Source of the DNA: Protopterus annectens
Taxonomy: Eukaryota; Chordata; Ceratodontiformes; Protopteridae
DNA: 64,000 nucleotides
NCBI RefSeq assembly: GCF_019279795.1
Contig: NC_056738.1
Location: 405,718,745-405,782,744 of the forward strand
Direction of reading: 5' to 3'
Numbering within the stretch: the stretch's first letter is position 1; each line of letters begins with the position of its first letter. This document shows positions 12,552 to 22,631 of the stretch, piece after piece. Position numbers and translations under genes: made by a program. The notes under the pieces are model-generated. The model had not been told where the DNA came from and searched no databases. It saw only the letters and a list, made by a program, of their open reading frames with translations.

Positions 12552-13589
12552 AGTATTCAAAGGAATTGTCTTCTATTCTAGAAATGAGAATGAAAAAAAA
12601 TTATTCAAGGAAACTAAATAAGTTTACAAATCATTTTCAGAGGACCCTATGAGCACAAATAGGATGCACATGTTTTGCAAATGTGTACAACTTCATTCCA
12701 TGTGTGACTGTGACACATGACTATTTGTAATGCACTCAGGTCTGTACTGAGGAAGATTAATGCATTTTATATCCAAGCTACCACAACAGGTCAGTTAAAA
12801 GCACCATCACAAGAGGGATCCTATAAACATGGTTTGCATCTTAGTTACTGAAAATTATTTTTGATAGCTTTGCTTGTAGTTATTTTGGTCATATACGCTG
12901 GTAGTTTACATTTAAGAAATATGAATGTTACTTGATGATGTAAGTCAATTTTATGAGTCTATTATTCACATTTGCACTATGAAACATACTGGATGCATTC
13001 CATTCCTAATGAAGATTAGTAGACACTGAAATATGGACTGCATTAGAATTTTAGCTCAATAAACCATTGAAAAAATAATATTTCTAACCTGGTAGGATCT
13101 AACCTGCAATGGTCCCATTAGTGGCCTACTGTTTTAGTATAATGAATTGATAGAAAGAGCTCAGATGTATAATTTTTAGCATTGTACATTTCAGACACCA
13201 TCAATCTTTCTTATATGAAATTGCCATTTCTCGTGTCAAACATTAATCAATGACATACATTCAGCTGTGTGAGACATGTTGCTTGGTAGTGAAATTAGTA
13301 AAGTATGGTATAATAAGGGTTAACCAGTTGTAATGGAAAACAGTAATCTGGTTACCTATATATAGAAAGGTCAGTCATAACTGTGACTCTGGATTCTCTA
13401 AGTATTACAGAGTGAAATGTAATATAAATGGGTGTGCATCTATGCATATAAAAACATTTTGTTAACTCCACTTACTTATTGCCACAGAAAAAGCTGACCA
13501 GCTTGGGTTCCCTACTCCCTGCTGTCTTACAAGTTTGTTACTGCATCCTAATGTAACTTAATAGTGAGCTTTACCCTTTGGTAAAAACT

Positions 13590-14395
13590 CTGTACCCATG
13601 AACTACAACATAGGCGGTAGTATACTTAACACCGAAAGTGTGATAAGAGACCTTGGGACACAGGTGGACAGTAGTGTCTCCTTTGATAATTACATCACCA
13701 CAGTAGTCAGGAAATCCTTCTACGTGGCATACCTCATCACAAAAGGTTTCTCATCCAGAAAAAAAGAGGTCATTGTTCCCATCTACTCATCACTCATTAG
13801 ACCCATTATAGAGTACAACGCCCCTTTTGGTATGTACCTCACAAGACATCTACAACAACTGGAAAGGCTGCAGAAATACCTCACAAAGAGGATTACCAGC
13901 CTCAAACAGATTCCCTATGCAGACCGTCTCAAAAAACTCCAACTTTACTCCATCACATATCGCCTACTCAGAGGTGATCTCTGCCTAACATACAAAGCTA
14001 TGTCAAACCCAGAGCTGTTGGACATGCTCCACTTAAAGAAATCCCAATCCCTCCGAGCTACACACTCTAGGGACCTAAACCTTGTCACCACAATAAACAG
14101 AACATGCCAGAGGGATAGATTCCTGTCCTAGAGACGTCCCATACTCTGGAATAAACTACCTATCTATATCAAACAAAGCTCCTCATTAGCACTCTTCAAG
14201 AAAAATCGTGATGATTGGATGGGAAATAGGAAATTCATGCCGGGGATCACTTCTGTGGCTCTGCTCGACAGTGGCACAGGAAAATAATTTTCTTGGGTGG
14301 GAAAAGCCAGCGTACCCTTTCTGGCTGGGCTTGTATAGGCCTTAGGGCCAATAGCCTAGTACCTTCCTATGAACCTATTTGCCAGTGAGTGTACT
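13590..14395 (+). pseudogene. 5'-truncated CR1/L2-type LINE, RT C-terminal region and 3' tail (copy 1)
   Basis: An open frame at 13,598-14,131 (177 codons) encodes the post-catalytic part of a CR1/L2-type reverse transcriptase: RDLGTQVD, IYSSLIRPIIEYNAP, LQQLERLQK and YRLLRGDLCLTYKAM. The same residues occur in the minus-strand LINE at 18,967-20,622, so both belong to one family. Beyond a stop at 14,131 the frame would continue through LWNKLP-like and DDWMG-like codons to the 3' tail agcctagtac...cctatgaacctat (14,353-14,390). The catalytic core and everything upstream are missing, as expected for abortive reverse transcription. The duplicate copy at 28,848 carries an extra 23-bp deletion. 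Confidence 0.8.
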
Positions 14396-14399
14396 TGTG

Positions 14400-14840
14400 A
14401 GTATGTGGGGGAGGGGGTGTTCTTTTTTATGAGACTGTTGCAGTCATTGCTCATATAAGGAAGTATGTTTTTGTAAAGCTAAAAAATTTTACAAAATACA
14501 AGCAATTCAGAACAGTGAAGACCTAGACCAACTAATAATAATATCACAATACCATCCCTGTGCTTAATACCTGGCTACCAGATATAAATAAATATGCATC
14601 TTATATACAAAGTTACAAGATGGTCTTAGTCAAAAAACTCATATACAGCACTGACAGTTTTCCATATTTGTTCTCCAAATTTCTGGCAAGAATGTGTGAC
14701 CAAATATCAATTAAGTGTCTACTGCATTGTAAACTACATTAATGGGAGGACTGCCTTATGGGGGCATTTAAAATGATGTGAGTTACATCTCCATAGGAGT
14801 CCAATATGGGGCTTTTGCAGAAAAAGCTCCAATGAATGTG
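14400..14840. other. AT-rich spacer shared by both duplication copies
   Basis: No gene or element is recognised. The same sequence stands at about 29,630-30,076, showing that it predates the tandem duplication. It ends at the RTE insertion point. Confidence 0.5.
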
Positions 14841-14876
14841 CTATAGATCATCATCATCTTCTTTCGGCTGTTCCCG

Positions 14877-15512
14877 TTAGGAGTCGCCACAGCAAATCAC
14901 CTGTTTCCATTTCTTCCTGTCCTCTGCATCTTGCTCTGTCACACCAACCACCTGCATGTCCTCTCTCACCACATCCATAAACATTATCTTAGGCCTTCCT
15001 CTTTTCCTGTTACCTGGTAGCTTTATCCTTAGCATCTTTTTCCCAATATACTCAGCATCCCTCCTCAGCACATGTCCAAACCAACGTAATCGTGCCTCTC
15101 TGGCTTTGTCTCCAAACCTTCCAACCTGGGCTGACCCTCTAATATACTTATTCCTAATCCTGTCCACCCTCGCCACACCCAATGCAAATCTTAACATCTT
15201 TAATTCTGCCACATCCAGCTCAAACTCCTGCCTTTTTGTCAATGCCACTGTCTCCAACCCATATGAAATAACTGGTTTCACTACCCTCTTGTAGACCTTC
15301 CCTTTCACTCTTACAGGTACTCGTCTGTCACAAATCACTCCTGACACTCTTCTCCACCCACTCCATCCTGCCTGTACTCTCTTCTTCACCTCTCTTCCAC
15401 ATTCACCGTTACTCTGAACTATTGACCCCAAGTATTTAAACTCATCCACCTTTGCCACCTCTACTCCTTGCATCCTCACCATTCCTCTATCCTCCCTCTC
15501 ATTCACACACAT
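14877..15512 (-). pseudogene. RTE-type ORF2 C-terminal region
   Basis: This 211-codon frame continues the LINE after the RT palm. It contains EFKYLGSIVQSNGECGREVKKRV, with the thumb-like IQAGWSGWRRVSGV region, VKPVISYGLETVALTKRQE, ELDVAELKMLRFALGV and RLRWFGHVLRRD, all standard in RTE C-terminal regions. A short out-of-frame gap separates it from the RT frame at 15,591. It ends with its stop close to the gtggcgactcc 3' sequence shared with SINE-A. Confidence 0.9.
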
Positions 15513-15590
15513 ATATTCTGTCTTAGTCCTGCTGACCTTCGTTCCTCTTCTCTATAGAGCATATCTCCATCTCTCCAGGGTCTCCTCCAC

Positions 15591-16402
15591 CTATTCCTTA
15601 CTCTCACTACAGATCACAATGTCATCTGCAAACATCATAGTCCATGGGGACTCCTGTCTGATCTCGTCTGTCAACCTGTCCATCACCATTGCAAATAAGA
15701 AAGGGCTCAGAGCTGATCTTTGATGTAACCCCACCTCCACCTTAAACAAATCCGTCACTCCCACCGCAGACCTCACCGCTGTCACACTACCCTCGTACAT
15801 ATCCTGTACAACTCTTACATACCTTTCTGACACTCCTGACTTCCTCATACAATACCACAACTCCTCTCTAGGCACCCTGTCATATGCTTTCTCTAAGTCT
15901 ACAAAAACACAATGCAACTCCTTCTGACATTCTCTGTACTTCTCCATCAACACTCTCAGAGCAAACATCGCATCTGTAGTGCTCTTTCCCGGCTTGAAAC
16001 CATACTGCTGATCACTAATCATCACGTCCCTTCTTAGCCTTGCTTCCACTACTCTTTCCCATAACTTCATGCTGTGATTGATCAATTTAATCCCTCTGTA
16101 GTTACTACAGCTCTGCACATCACCCTTATTCTTACAAATCGGTACCAAAACACTTTTTCTCCATTCCTCAGGTATCCTCTCACTTTCCAAGATTCATTAA
16201 ACAATCTGGTTAAAAACTCCACTGCCATTTCACCTAAACACCTCCATGCTTCCACAGGTATGTCATCTGGGCCAACAGCCTTTCCATTCTTCATCCTCTT
16301 CATAGCTGTCCTTACTTTCTCCTTGCTAATCCATTGTACTTCATGATTCACTATCCCTACATCATCCAACCTTCTCTCCCTCTCATTCTCTTCATTCATC
16401 AA
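15591..16402 (-). pseudogene. RTE-type reverse transcriptase domain
   Basis: Minus-strand frames encode, in order, a KMKNGKAVGPDDIPVEAW block, [18 protein letters not shown], the [17 protein letters not shown] block, [18 protein letters not shown], the catalytic [13 protein letters not shown] motif, and MMFADDIVI with both catalytic aspartates intact. The early blocks are in a different frame from the main 199-codon frame (16,190-15,591), so a frameshift lies near 16,170. In the GLHQ-G-SALSP motif the glycine is replaced by arginine. The pattern is that of RTE-clade proteins of fishes and other vertebrates. It is non-functional through truncation and frameshifts. Confidence 0.9.
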
Positions 16403-16757
16403 CCCCTCAAAGTACTCTTTCCATCACCTCAACACACTCTCCTCGCTTGTGAGTAGGTCTCCCTCATTATCCTTTATCACCTTTACTTGGTGCACATCTT
16501 TCCTAGCTCGGTCCCTCTGTCTAGCCAATTGGTACAGGTCCTTTTTTCCCTCCCTAGTGTCCAACCTTTCATACAACTTTCCATACGTCTTATCCTTAGC
16601 CTTCACCACCTCATCTCCTTATCCTCCTGTCTACTTTCTTCATCTCTCTGACAATCCCACTTCTTCTTTGCCAACCTCTTTCTCTGTATACTCTGCTGTA
16701 CTTCCTCATTCCACCACCATGTCTCCTTGTCATCCTTCCTCTGTCCAGATGTGATAC

Positions 16758-17014
16758 CTATTGATATTGATTATATTTAAAGGCACTCTGCATTTACTAA
16801 TTTTTTCTGTACTTTACAGCCATTTATAACCTAGACACTGTGATAAAATTATAAATTCAATGAAATGATAATTTTTATCATCATTTGTTGATTACTGGAG
16901 ATGTTAGGACTGAATGGAAGAGTGGGTCTTTAACCTGAGCATGTTTATAATACTGAGCGCTTTATCTTTTTTACAAATGGTCATTTGCTAGGTTTTCTTT
17001 TAACACCTTCATAG
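16758..17014. other. Spacer at 3' side of the L1-like LINE
   Basis: AT-rich sequence shared with 30,077-30,332 in copy 2. No feature is recognised beyond the target-site copy ctat at its left edge. Confidence 0.45.
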
Positions 17015-17168
17015 CTGGCCTTAGGCAGAGGCCAACTAGGTGGCTGCCTAGGGCACCGCTCCGCAGGGGCACTTTTCCAGTATTTATTTGGTGTAGGTAG
17101 ATCAGGATGGGGGCACCAGGTGGTGTGGGGGGCGCCATGGAGCGCCAGTTGACCTAAGGCAGGTCCTG
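17015..17168 (+). mobile_element. 154-bp hAT-like miniature element (copy 1)
   Basis: It begins ctggccttaggcagaggccaac and ends gttgacctaaggcaggtcctg (read on plus). The two ends are imperfect inverted repeats around CCTTAGG / CCTAAGG, and the interior has a gtggctgcctagggc block. This resembles the short CAGGGCCGGCCTTAGGC-type hAT derivatives that are frequent in vertebrates. It is GC-rich in an AT-rich context. The duplicate is at 30,333-30,487. Target duplications are not clear. Confidence 0.55.
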
Positions 17169-17179
17169 AAAACCTTTAG

Positions 17180-18966
17180 TGAATTATCACTAAAGACATA
17201 GGCAAACATATAAAAGAAAACAAACTACATTAACATATTCCTGGTTACAAACATTATACATCACATTTTTTGTGTAACTGTCATGAATCCAACATTACAC
17301 AATTTATTCAATTCATACCCTCCCTTAAATCTGACTCCTCTGAAACATTATTCTGTATGTATCGTTCCCACAAATTCCATTTATTTCTACGTAATTTGCT
17401 CCTACTCTTTTCTAAAGATCCCACTTCCAGTTCTTGTATCTCTGTTACAATATTCAGCACTTTAAATACAATTGGTTTAGACTTTGATTTCCATTTTCTA
17501 GTAATTGCATTCTTTGCATCTACCAGAATTAAACTTAGCAAGACCTTACTATGTCTAGGCAATTCAGATCTTGTATCCCAGCTCAGGAAATCATTTCCTA
17601 AGTTACAACCATTTGCTCACCCAATATTTTTGGCAGAGCATTCTGTAGGGAATTTTTGAAGTATGGCAACACATTACACTCCTAAAACATATGTTCCCAG
17701 TTATTTATTTCTTCCACATCACACCTCAAACGTTTACCGTCTACTAGAGGAAAAAACCTTTGGAGTCAACTTGGGGTATAAAAAAATACCTATGTAAACA
17801 ACTCCAAGCAAAAATCATAATCTTGTAGACTTTATTCCATACATGGGAAGTGCTGGTGTGTGAACTGCTTATCCAGTCTCTTCCCGTCTTTTCTAACCTC
17901 ATCTGGTTGATGCAGTGCACCATGACCACCTGAAAGTGCATGCCAGGGTGACACATAATGGGGGGGGGGTATTATCATGTATTATCATCACCGCCTGAAT
18001 GTGCATGTCAGGGTGACACATATGCCCTACTAATTATCCCTTTTTTAAAAGCAGCTTCTGTTCTAGACTCAACTAAAAACTCTATCAAAGCAGGTTTTTT
18101 GCTTAAAATCCTCCTCTCCCTTTCTCTTTGCCTACACTCTTATATCAATCCCCGAAACAGAAGCCAGTCTCTAGCCTGCAGTCCAAATGTCTTCTTGGCC
18201 TCTTCCTAGTCTATTACCTTCCTTCTCTAGTTATTTTCTCTTTGCTAGTTTTCTCCAATAAATTCAGACCACTCTTGACTATTCTCTGTACCTCTAATTC
18301 ATTTCTCCATTTTTGTGTTGGCTTAGTCCTTACAATACTTTCTGCTACATTATGGTTATAATATTCTGTATGGCTGCTGTTATTCTCCTTAAGGATCAGC
18401 ATACAAAACCTCACTCTCTCCTTATTTCTTGAATTACCCCCCATTTCATTACCACTTTCCACTTTAAATTATAGCTTTCTGCTTGTGTTATGTATGTGAG
18501 CCTTAATTGTGTAACTCTACAATATCCCTTCAAATCAGGTAATCCTACGCTACCCTGTTCTGTTGGAAGAATCAACTTATCGCACTTGACCCCTGTTCTC
18601 TTCCCCTCCCAGATAAATTCCTTCAACTCTTAATTAATTATTTTCTACAACTTCTTCTATAGTTAATAAAAAAAAAGTCTGACCTCTGTATAAAACTAAA
18701 GGAACTAAAAATATTTTCACTGTCTATATCTTGATACCCAATAAAGAAGAGTTTCCAGTTTCTCAGTTTTTGTATTATCTTTTGTTTAGTCTCTTCCTAA
18801 ATATGCTTAACTGCCAATACAGAATCCAATCTATACTCCTAAATACTTCATTTTATCATGTTCCCATATATATATATTGGTATTGTTGGACGAGTTTATA
18901 TGTGGTTACATAGTTTACAGCTATAACCTTTGTTTTATCTTCATTAATTTTATATCTTGAAAAGAC
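17180..18966 (-). pseudogene. L1/Tx1-type LINE ORF2, 3' part (late RT to C-terminus)
   Basis: On the minus strand the left partner of the split L1-like LINE starts at 18,966 with FSRYKINEDKTKVIAVNY, the block that follows the FADD box in L1-type RT. It continues to EFIWEGKRT, then KLILPTEQGSVGLPDLKGY and TQLRLTYI (18,626-18,411), the conserved late region of L1/Tx1 ORF2. A further frame (17,562-17,308) with RYIQNNVSEESD-like codons is probably C-terminal. Multiple stops and frameshifts are present. The CR1-like LINE abuts at 18,967, and the 5' part of the same L1-like element is at 40.4-43.5 kb. The stretch up to 17,487 was duplicated to 30,490-30,806. Confidence 0.7.
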
Positions 18967-20622
18967 TTAGGCTCATAGGATGTTACTAGGCTATTGACAG
19001 TAGCTGTTAAATCCCAATGTAATACTAGATAAGAGATATCGTCTATGCCAAGGGTTTTTCTTGAAAGGACTATCTATGTCTAGGAGAGAAGCTAGGGCGA
19101 TCCCAGACAGAAATTTACATTTTCCCATCCAGTCGTCCAGATTGCACTTAAACAGGGTCATGGAGATGCTCTGCTTGATATGCAATGGAAGCCTATTCCA
19201 GAGAAGTAGCAACCTCTGAGAGTTGTATCTGTCTCTCCAGCAGGTCCTGTTTATGTAGCAGACTAGATTAAAGTCCCTGAAACAGGTGTCTCTTGTGTCA
19301 TTTGACTTATGGATGTGCAGCATTTCCATTAGATCTGGGTCAGAGATAGCCCTGTAGACCACACATAAGTTGCTTCTAAGTAGTCTGTACACTACTGAGT
19401 ACAGTGACAGCAACTTCAGTTTGTCCATATAAGACATGTGCTGGAGACCCTGAATTTTCTTAGTTAGAGATCTCTGAGGTCTCTCAAGTTGCTGCAGGTG
19501 TCTGGTAAGGTACATACCAAAGGGAACATTATATTCAGTAATAGGCCTGATGAGGGATGAGTACATGGGAGTTATAACCTCTTTTGCTCTTGAGGTGATG
19601 CCTTTGTTAATCAGGTGAGTGATGTAGAATGCCTTCCTCACCACAACAGACACATCATGGTCAAAGTTGAGGTCATAGTCAATTTGTGTTCCTAGGTCTT
19701 TTACTACTGAATTGGTACATAGGGTATTACTGTTTATTTTATAATCAGCAGGGACATTGTTTTTACAGAAGGGAATGATGATGCATTTTTTAGCATTTAA
19801 TTTAAGACCATGGCTTTGGCACCCATCATTGGTCTGTGCAATCAGCTTTTGAAATATGCTGACATCGCTAGGGGATTCAGTGATAGCACCTAATCTGCAG
19901 TCATCTGCAGACTTGGTTAGCCACAGCCCCTCCATTTTGTCCTGGACTTCTGAGAAGTATATACCAAACAAGAGGGAGCCCACCACTGCCCCTTGTGGGA
20001 CTCCACTGGTGACAGGTCTGCTGGTAGAGGTAAAGTCTCCCAATTTGAGCATTGTCGAACTCTGAGCCAGTTTGCAGTCCACCTGACAACATAGGGGTTG
20101 ATATTCTATTGGGTTAGTTTGTCAGTGATACCCGAATGTGGAATAGTGTTGAAGACCTCGGCCAAATAAAGATAGGCTGTGCGCATGGCTTTGCCCTCAT
20201 CTATGGCTCTGGTCACATTCTCGAAGAAGTCCACCAGGTTTAGCAGGCATGACCTGCCCTTGACAAAACCAAACTGGGACGGATCCAGGGTTTGGAGGTC
20301 ACCTATATCCTTACTTGTGAGGTCCATGATGATTTGTTCCATTGCCTTACAGATGAACCTGGTTAAACTTATGGGTCTATAGTTACCCGGGTCTGTTGCC
20401 AAGCCACCCCTGTGGAGGGGGATAACAGTCTCTGTTTTCCATTCAGTGAGGACAAGGTCAGTACTCAGGCTGTGGTTTAATGGAGTGCTTAATGGATTAG
20501 CTAGCTCTTGTTTTAGAACATTAAGAATGCAGCCTGCAATGCCATCTGGTCCCATGGAGGCTGTGTTCTTAGCCTTGGAGAGAGCATCAATGACTTGCTC
20601 TTTGGAGATGCAGAGAGGAGAT
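18967..20622 (-). pseudogene. CR1/L2-type LINE ORF2, 3' part (reverse transcriptase)
   Basis: Minus-strand frames from 20,622 leftwards read KAKNTASMGPDGIAGCIL, LTEWKTETVIPLHRGG, NYRPISLTRFICKAMEQII, SQFGFVKGRSCLLNLVDF and AYLYLAEVFNTIPH, then after a frameshift near 20,090 SGVPQGAVVGSLLFGIY, TKSADDCRLG (the YADD-equivalent box), GLKLNAKKC, YSSLIRPITEYNVPFG and YRLLRSNLCVVYRAI. The 363-codon frame ends at 18,991. The 3' tail agcctagtaacatcctatgagcc follows. The first catalytic aspartate block is degraded (LAEVF for the usual D-x-KAF) and Y of YADD is serine. Its 5' half lies at 33.9-36.2 kb beyond the LTR element. Confidence 0.9.
20618..20622 (+). repeat. Target-site duplication GAGAT, left copy
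   Basis: GAGAT directly precedes the 5' LTR; the identical pentamer directly follows the 3' LTR at 33,928-33,932. A 5-bp duplication is usual for Ty3/Gypsy elements and many retroviruses. Confidence 0.85.
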
Positions 20623-21429
20623 TGTTAGATCAGGGTTTTTCATTGTATAGTAGTTATTAGGCATTAAATGGACATAAAGAATAAAATAAGCCTAGAAATG
20701 GTGTTTCATTTATGCATACATTTTAAGAAAGCAGAAACAAAAGAATCTTTCACTGAATGTTGACCTTGCTGGCTAGGAAATAATGTTTCATTTATGCATA
20801 CATTTTAGAAAGCAGAAATGAAGAATCTTCCACTGAATGTTGACCTTGCTGAAATAACAGTTTGTCAAGGGAAGATTGCAAAGAGTTTCTGTTATGTTCC
20901 TTTCTCGAGTAAAGAATCAAGAGATAAGTTAAGCTAAAAAACAAGATGCAGATAGAGGATCAAGGCTAGGGATGTGGTTATAGTCAATAGAGGAAAATTA
21001 ATGAAAAAGAGAATATAATTTGCTGTGTTCAGGATAGCAGGGCAGTTAAGGTTAGTAAGTTTATTTGACCTGTTACTTCAGAGAAGATGTCTAACACTCG
21101 AGCATGATTACAGAAAATAGGTAATCTAGAGACTATGTCAGTTTACATTGTTCAGGACAATCAGAATGATGTACAGCGACTTGAATTGTTTATCAGAACT
21201 GTTAATGGAGACAGTATTTAGATATTGTGAACATCTAATAAAACCTTATGAAATGAACTACAGTGTTTGGAGAATTCATGCTAAACAGTGCACAAGACTT
21301 GGTTCATAAGGGAGAGACTGACACCTATTGAAGAAAGAGCTTGGGTAATTAAGACTTTCGTTTCTCAGTCTCATGGCATACAGTGTTTCCAGCTAATTAA
21401 GGTAAAGTGCTGCATTTTCAAATCTTACA
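20623..21429 (+). repeat. 5' long terminal repeat
   Basis: 807 bp, TG...CA ends, near-identical to 33,122-33,927. Contains two tandem repeats of about 80 bp in its first third and a polyadenylation hexamer AATAAA at 21,237-21,242. The remaining roughly 190 bp would be the U5/R side. Differences between the two LTRs are scattered substitutions and a few short indels, implying an old insertion. Confidence 0.9.
20692..20850 (+). repeat. Two tandem repeats of about 80 bp inside the LTR U3
   Basis: The block ctagaaatggtgtttcat...gttgaccttgctgg is followed immediately by ctaggaaataatgtttcat...gttgaccttgctga. The same pair is present in the 3' LTR at about 33,189-33,349, so the doubling predates insertion. 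Directly repeated U3 blocks are often enhancers; that role is inferred from position only. Confidence 0.75.
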
Positions 21430-21430
21430 A

Positions 21431-21448
21431 TGGTGCCCAAACAGGGAC
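21431..21448 (+). promoter_or_regulatory. Primer binding site, tRNA-Lys-like
   Basis: tggtgcccaaacagggac starts one base after the 5' LTR. It matches the tRNA-Lys3 primer site (TGGCGCCCGAACAGGGAC) at 16 of 18 positions. Position and match together support its role as the site where minus-strand DNA synthesis was primed. Confidence 0.75.
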
Positions 21449-22631
21449 CTGCTGTCTTGGGAGAGATATATACTTCTTGCAACCCAGCAAGCAGCTGTAA
21501 CCATCCAGTCTCCAGTACTGCATATTTTCTTAAGTTCACAGTGACTGTTTAAACAGCAGAAGTATGTCAGCAGACAAGTCACACCACCCTTTCAGTGAAA
21601 GTATTGTTCATTTCCGGAACTGGTTACACTACTTGTGTTCTACAGAAATCTACAAAATAGCAGTGTGTCGTTCAACTTCATGTGTTCTACAGACTATAAA
21701 TAACACTGCTTTCATTAAAGTGCAGCACTCCGTGTTTTGGTCAGACTTCAACAAAACAGCTGTAGTAAGAATTTTATCAAGTGCAGTTTTATGGCAATAA
21801 CTTCAACGTTTCATTAACAGTTTAAAGTGATAGCAACTGTTTGTTTCATAACAGACTTTTCAAGCAGCATACCAGTGTTGTTTCCATAAATAGAACTGCA
21901 AACTCAATACAGAATAAGCTGAAAATTACAGTATTACAGATTCTCATTAAAATGCATTAAATTGCACAGCACCAGTGTTTCCTTCAGGAAAGCCTCACAC
22001 AACTTCAATCAAAGCAGTGTTCCTTCCAAACATAAAAGACATTCTCCACGGACTTTCATGTTTCTACAGTGATGTCATAAAGGTGAAAAAGCAACAAAAA
22101 GGTTTATAAGCAACAGACACCTCACATTCCTTCCAAGCCATACAGTTATGTAAGACTTTATATGTACCTTGTAGTTAACAGTTCAACAAAGTTTAAATTA
22201 CATTTTTTTTTTTGCATGTAAACATGTCAAGTAATACTGCTACAGTTAAAATGTCAGTAAATGTTTGGTTTAAGTTTAAAAATGCTCTCTTAAGGTTAAA
22301 GGTTATTAGTTCAAAAATGTTCAATATGTCTAAACGCAAAAGGTTTAATGACTCAGACATCAGTATGGTCTCCAGTTTAAACGTACATGTTTCAGCACAT
22401 GCAATTCAACATAATAATTTCAGTTGTAGTATAGTTTCATGTACGAAGGTTCAGAATATAATACATACAATTCAGAATACAGAAGTATGTTGCAGTATTA
22501 CAAATGTCAACACAATCTACATACATAACACACAAGCAATGTCTCCAGTTCATATTACTTCAATTAGTGGAATTTTTGCACTGCAGGGAGATAAAAGGAA
22601 TGAAAGTATATATTTAAATATGAAAGTATAT
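21449..22631 (+). other. LTR-element internal leader region, no recognised gene
   Basis: AT-rich and full of CAGT, TTCA and ACAG words. The longest open frames are 78 codons (21,564-21,800) and 141 codons (22,212-22,637). The latter is Ser/Val/Asn-rich with no gag-like major-homology or zinc-knuckle motif that I can see, so I do not call it a gene. A 20-bp direct repeat (atgaaagtatatatttaaat) occurs twice near 22,600-22,640. This segment exists only in copy 1 of the duplication. Confidence 0.5.

Larger units (their letters stand above)
14845..16757 (-). mobile_element. RTE-type LINE, 5'-truncated, about 1.9 kb
   Basis: On the minus strand this carries the RT and C-terminal part of a LINE ORF2 and ends in a 3' tail cagccgaaagaagatgatgatgatct. 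The short GAT-repeat end is characteristic of RTE-clade LINEs. The insertion is dated by its empty site: copy 2 reads gggctattgatattg (30,075-30,089) where copy 1 has the element flanked by ctat at 14,841-14,844 and 16,758-16,761. The right end stops inside the linker upstream of RT, so the endonuclease is missing by 5' truncation. GC content is visibly higher than in the surroundings, consistent with a younger, less decayed insert. Confidence 0.9.

Noticed and set aside
13598..14131. 177-codon frame as a host gene
   Set aside because: It encodes the RT C-terminal region of a CR1/L2-type LINE and is 5'-truncated.
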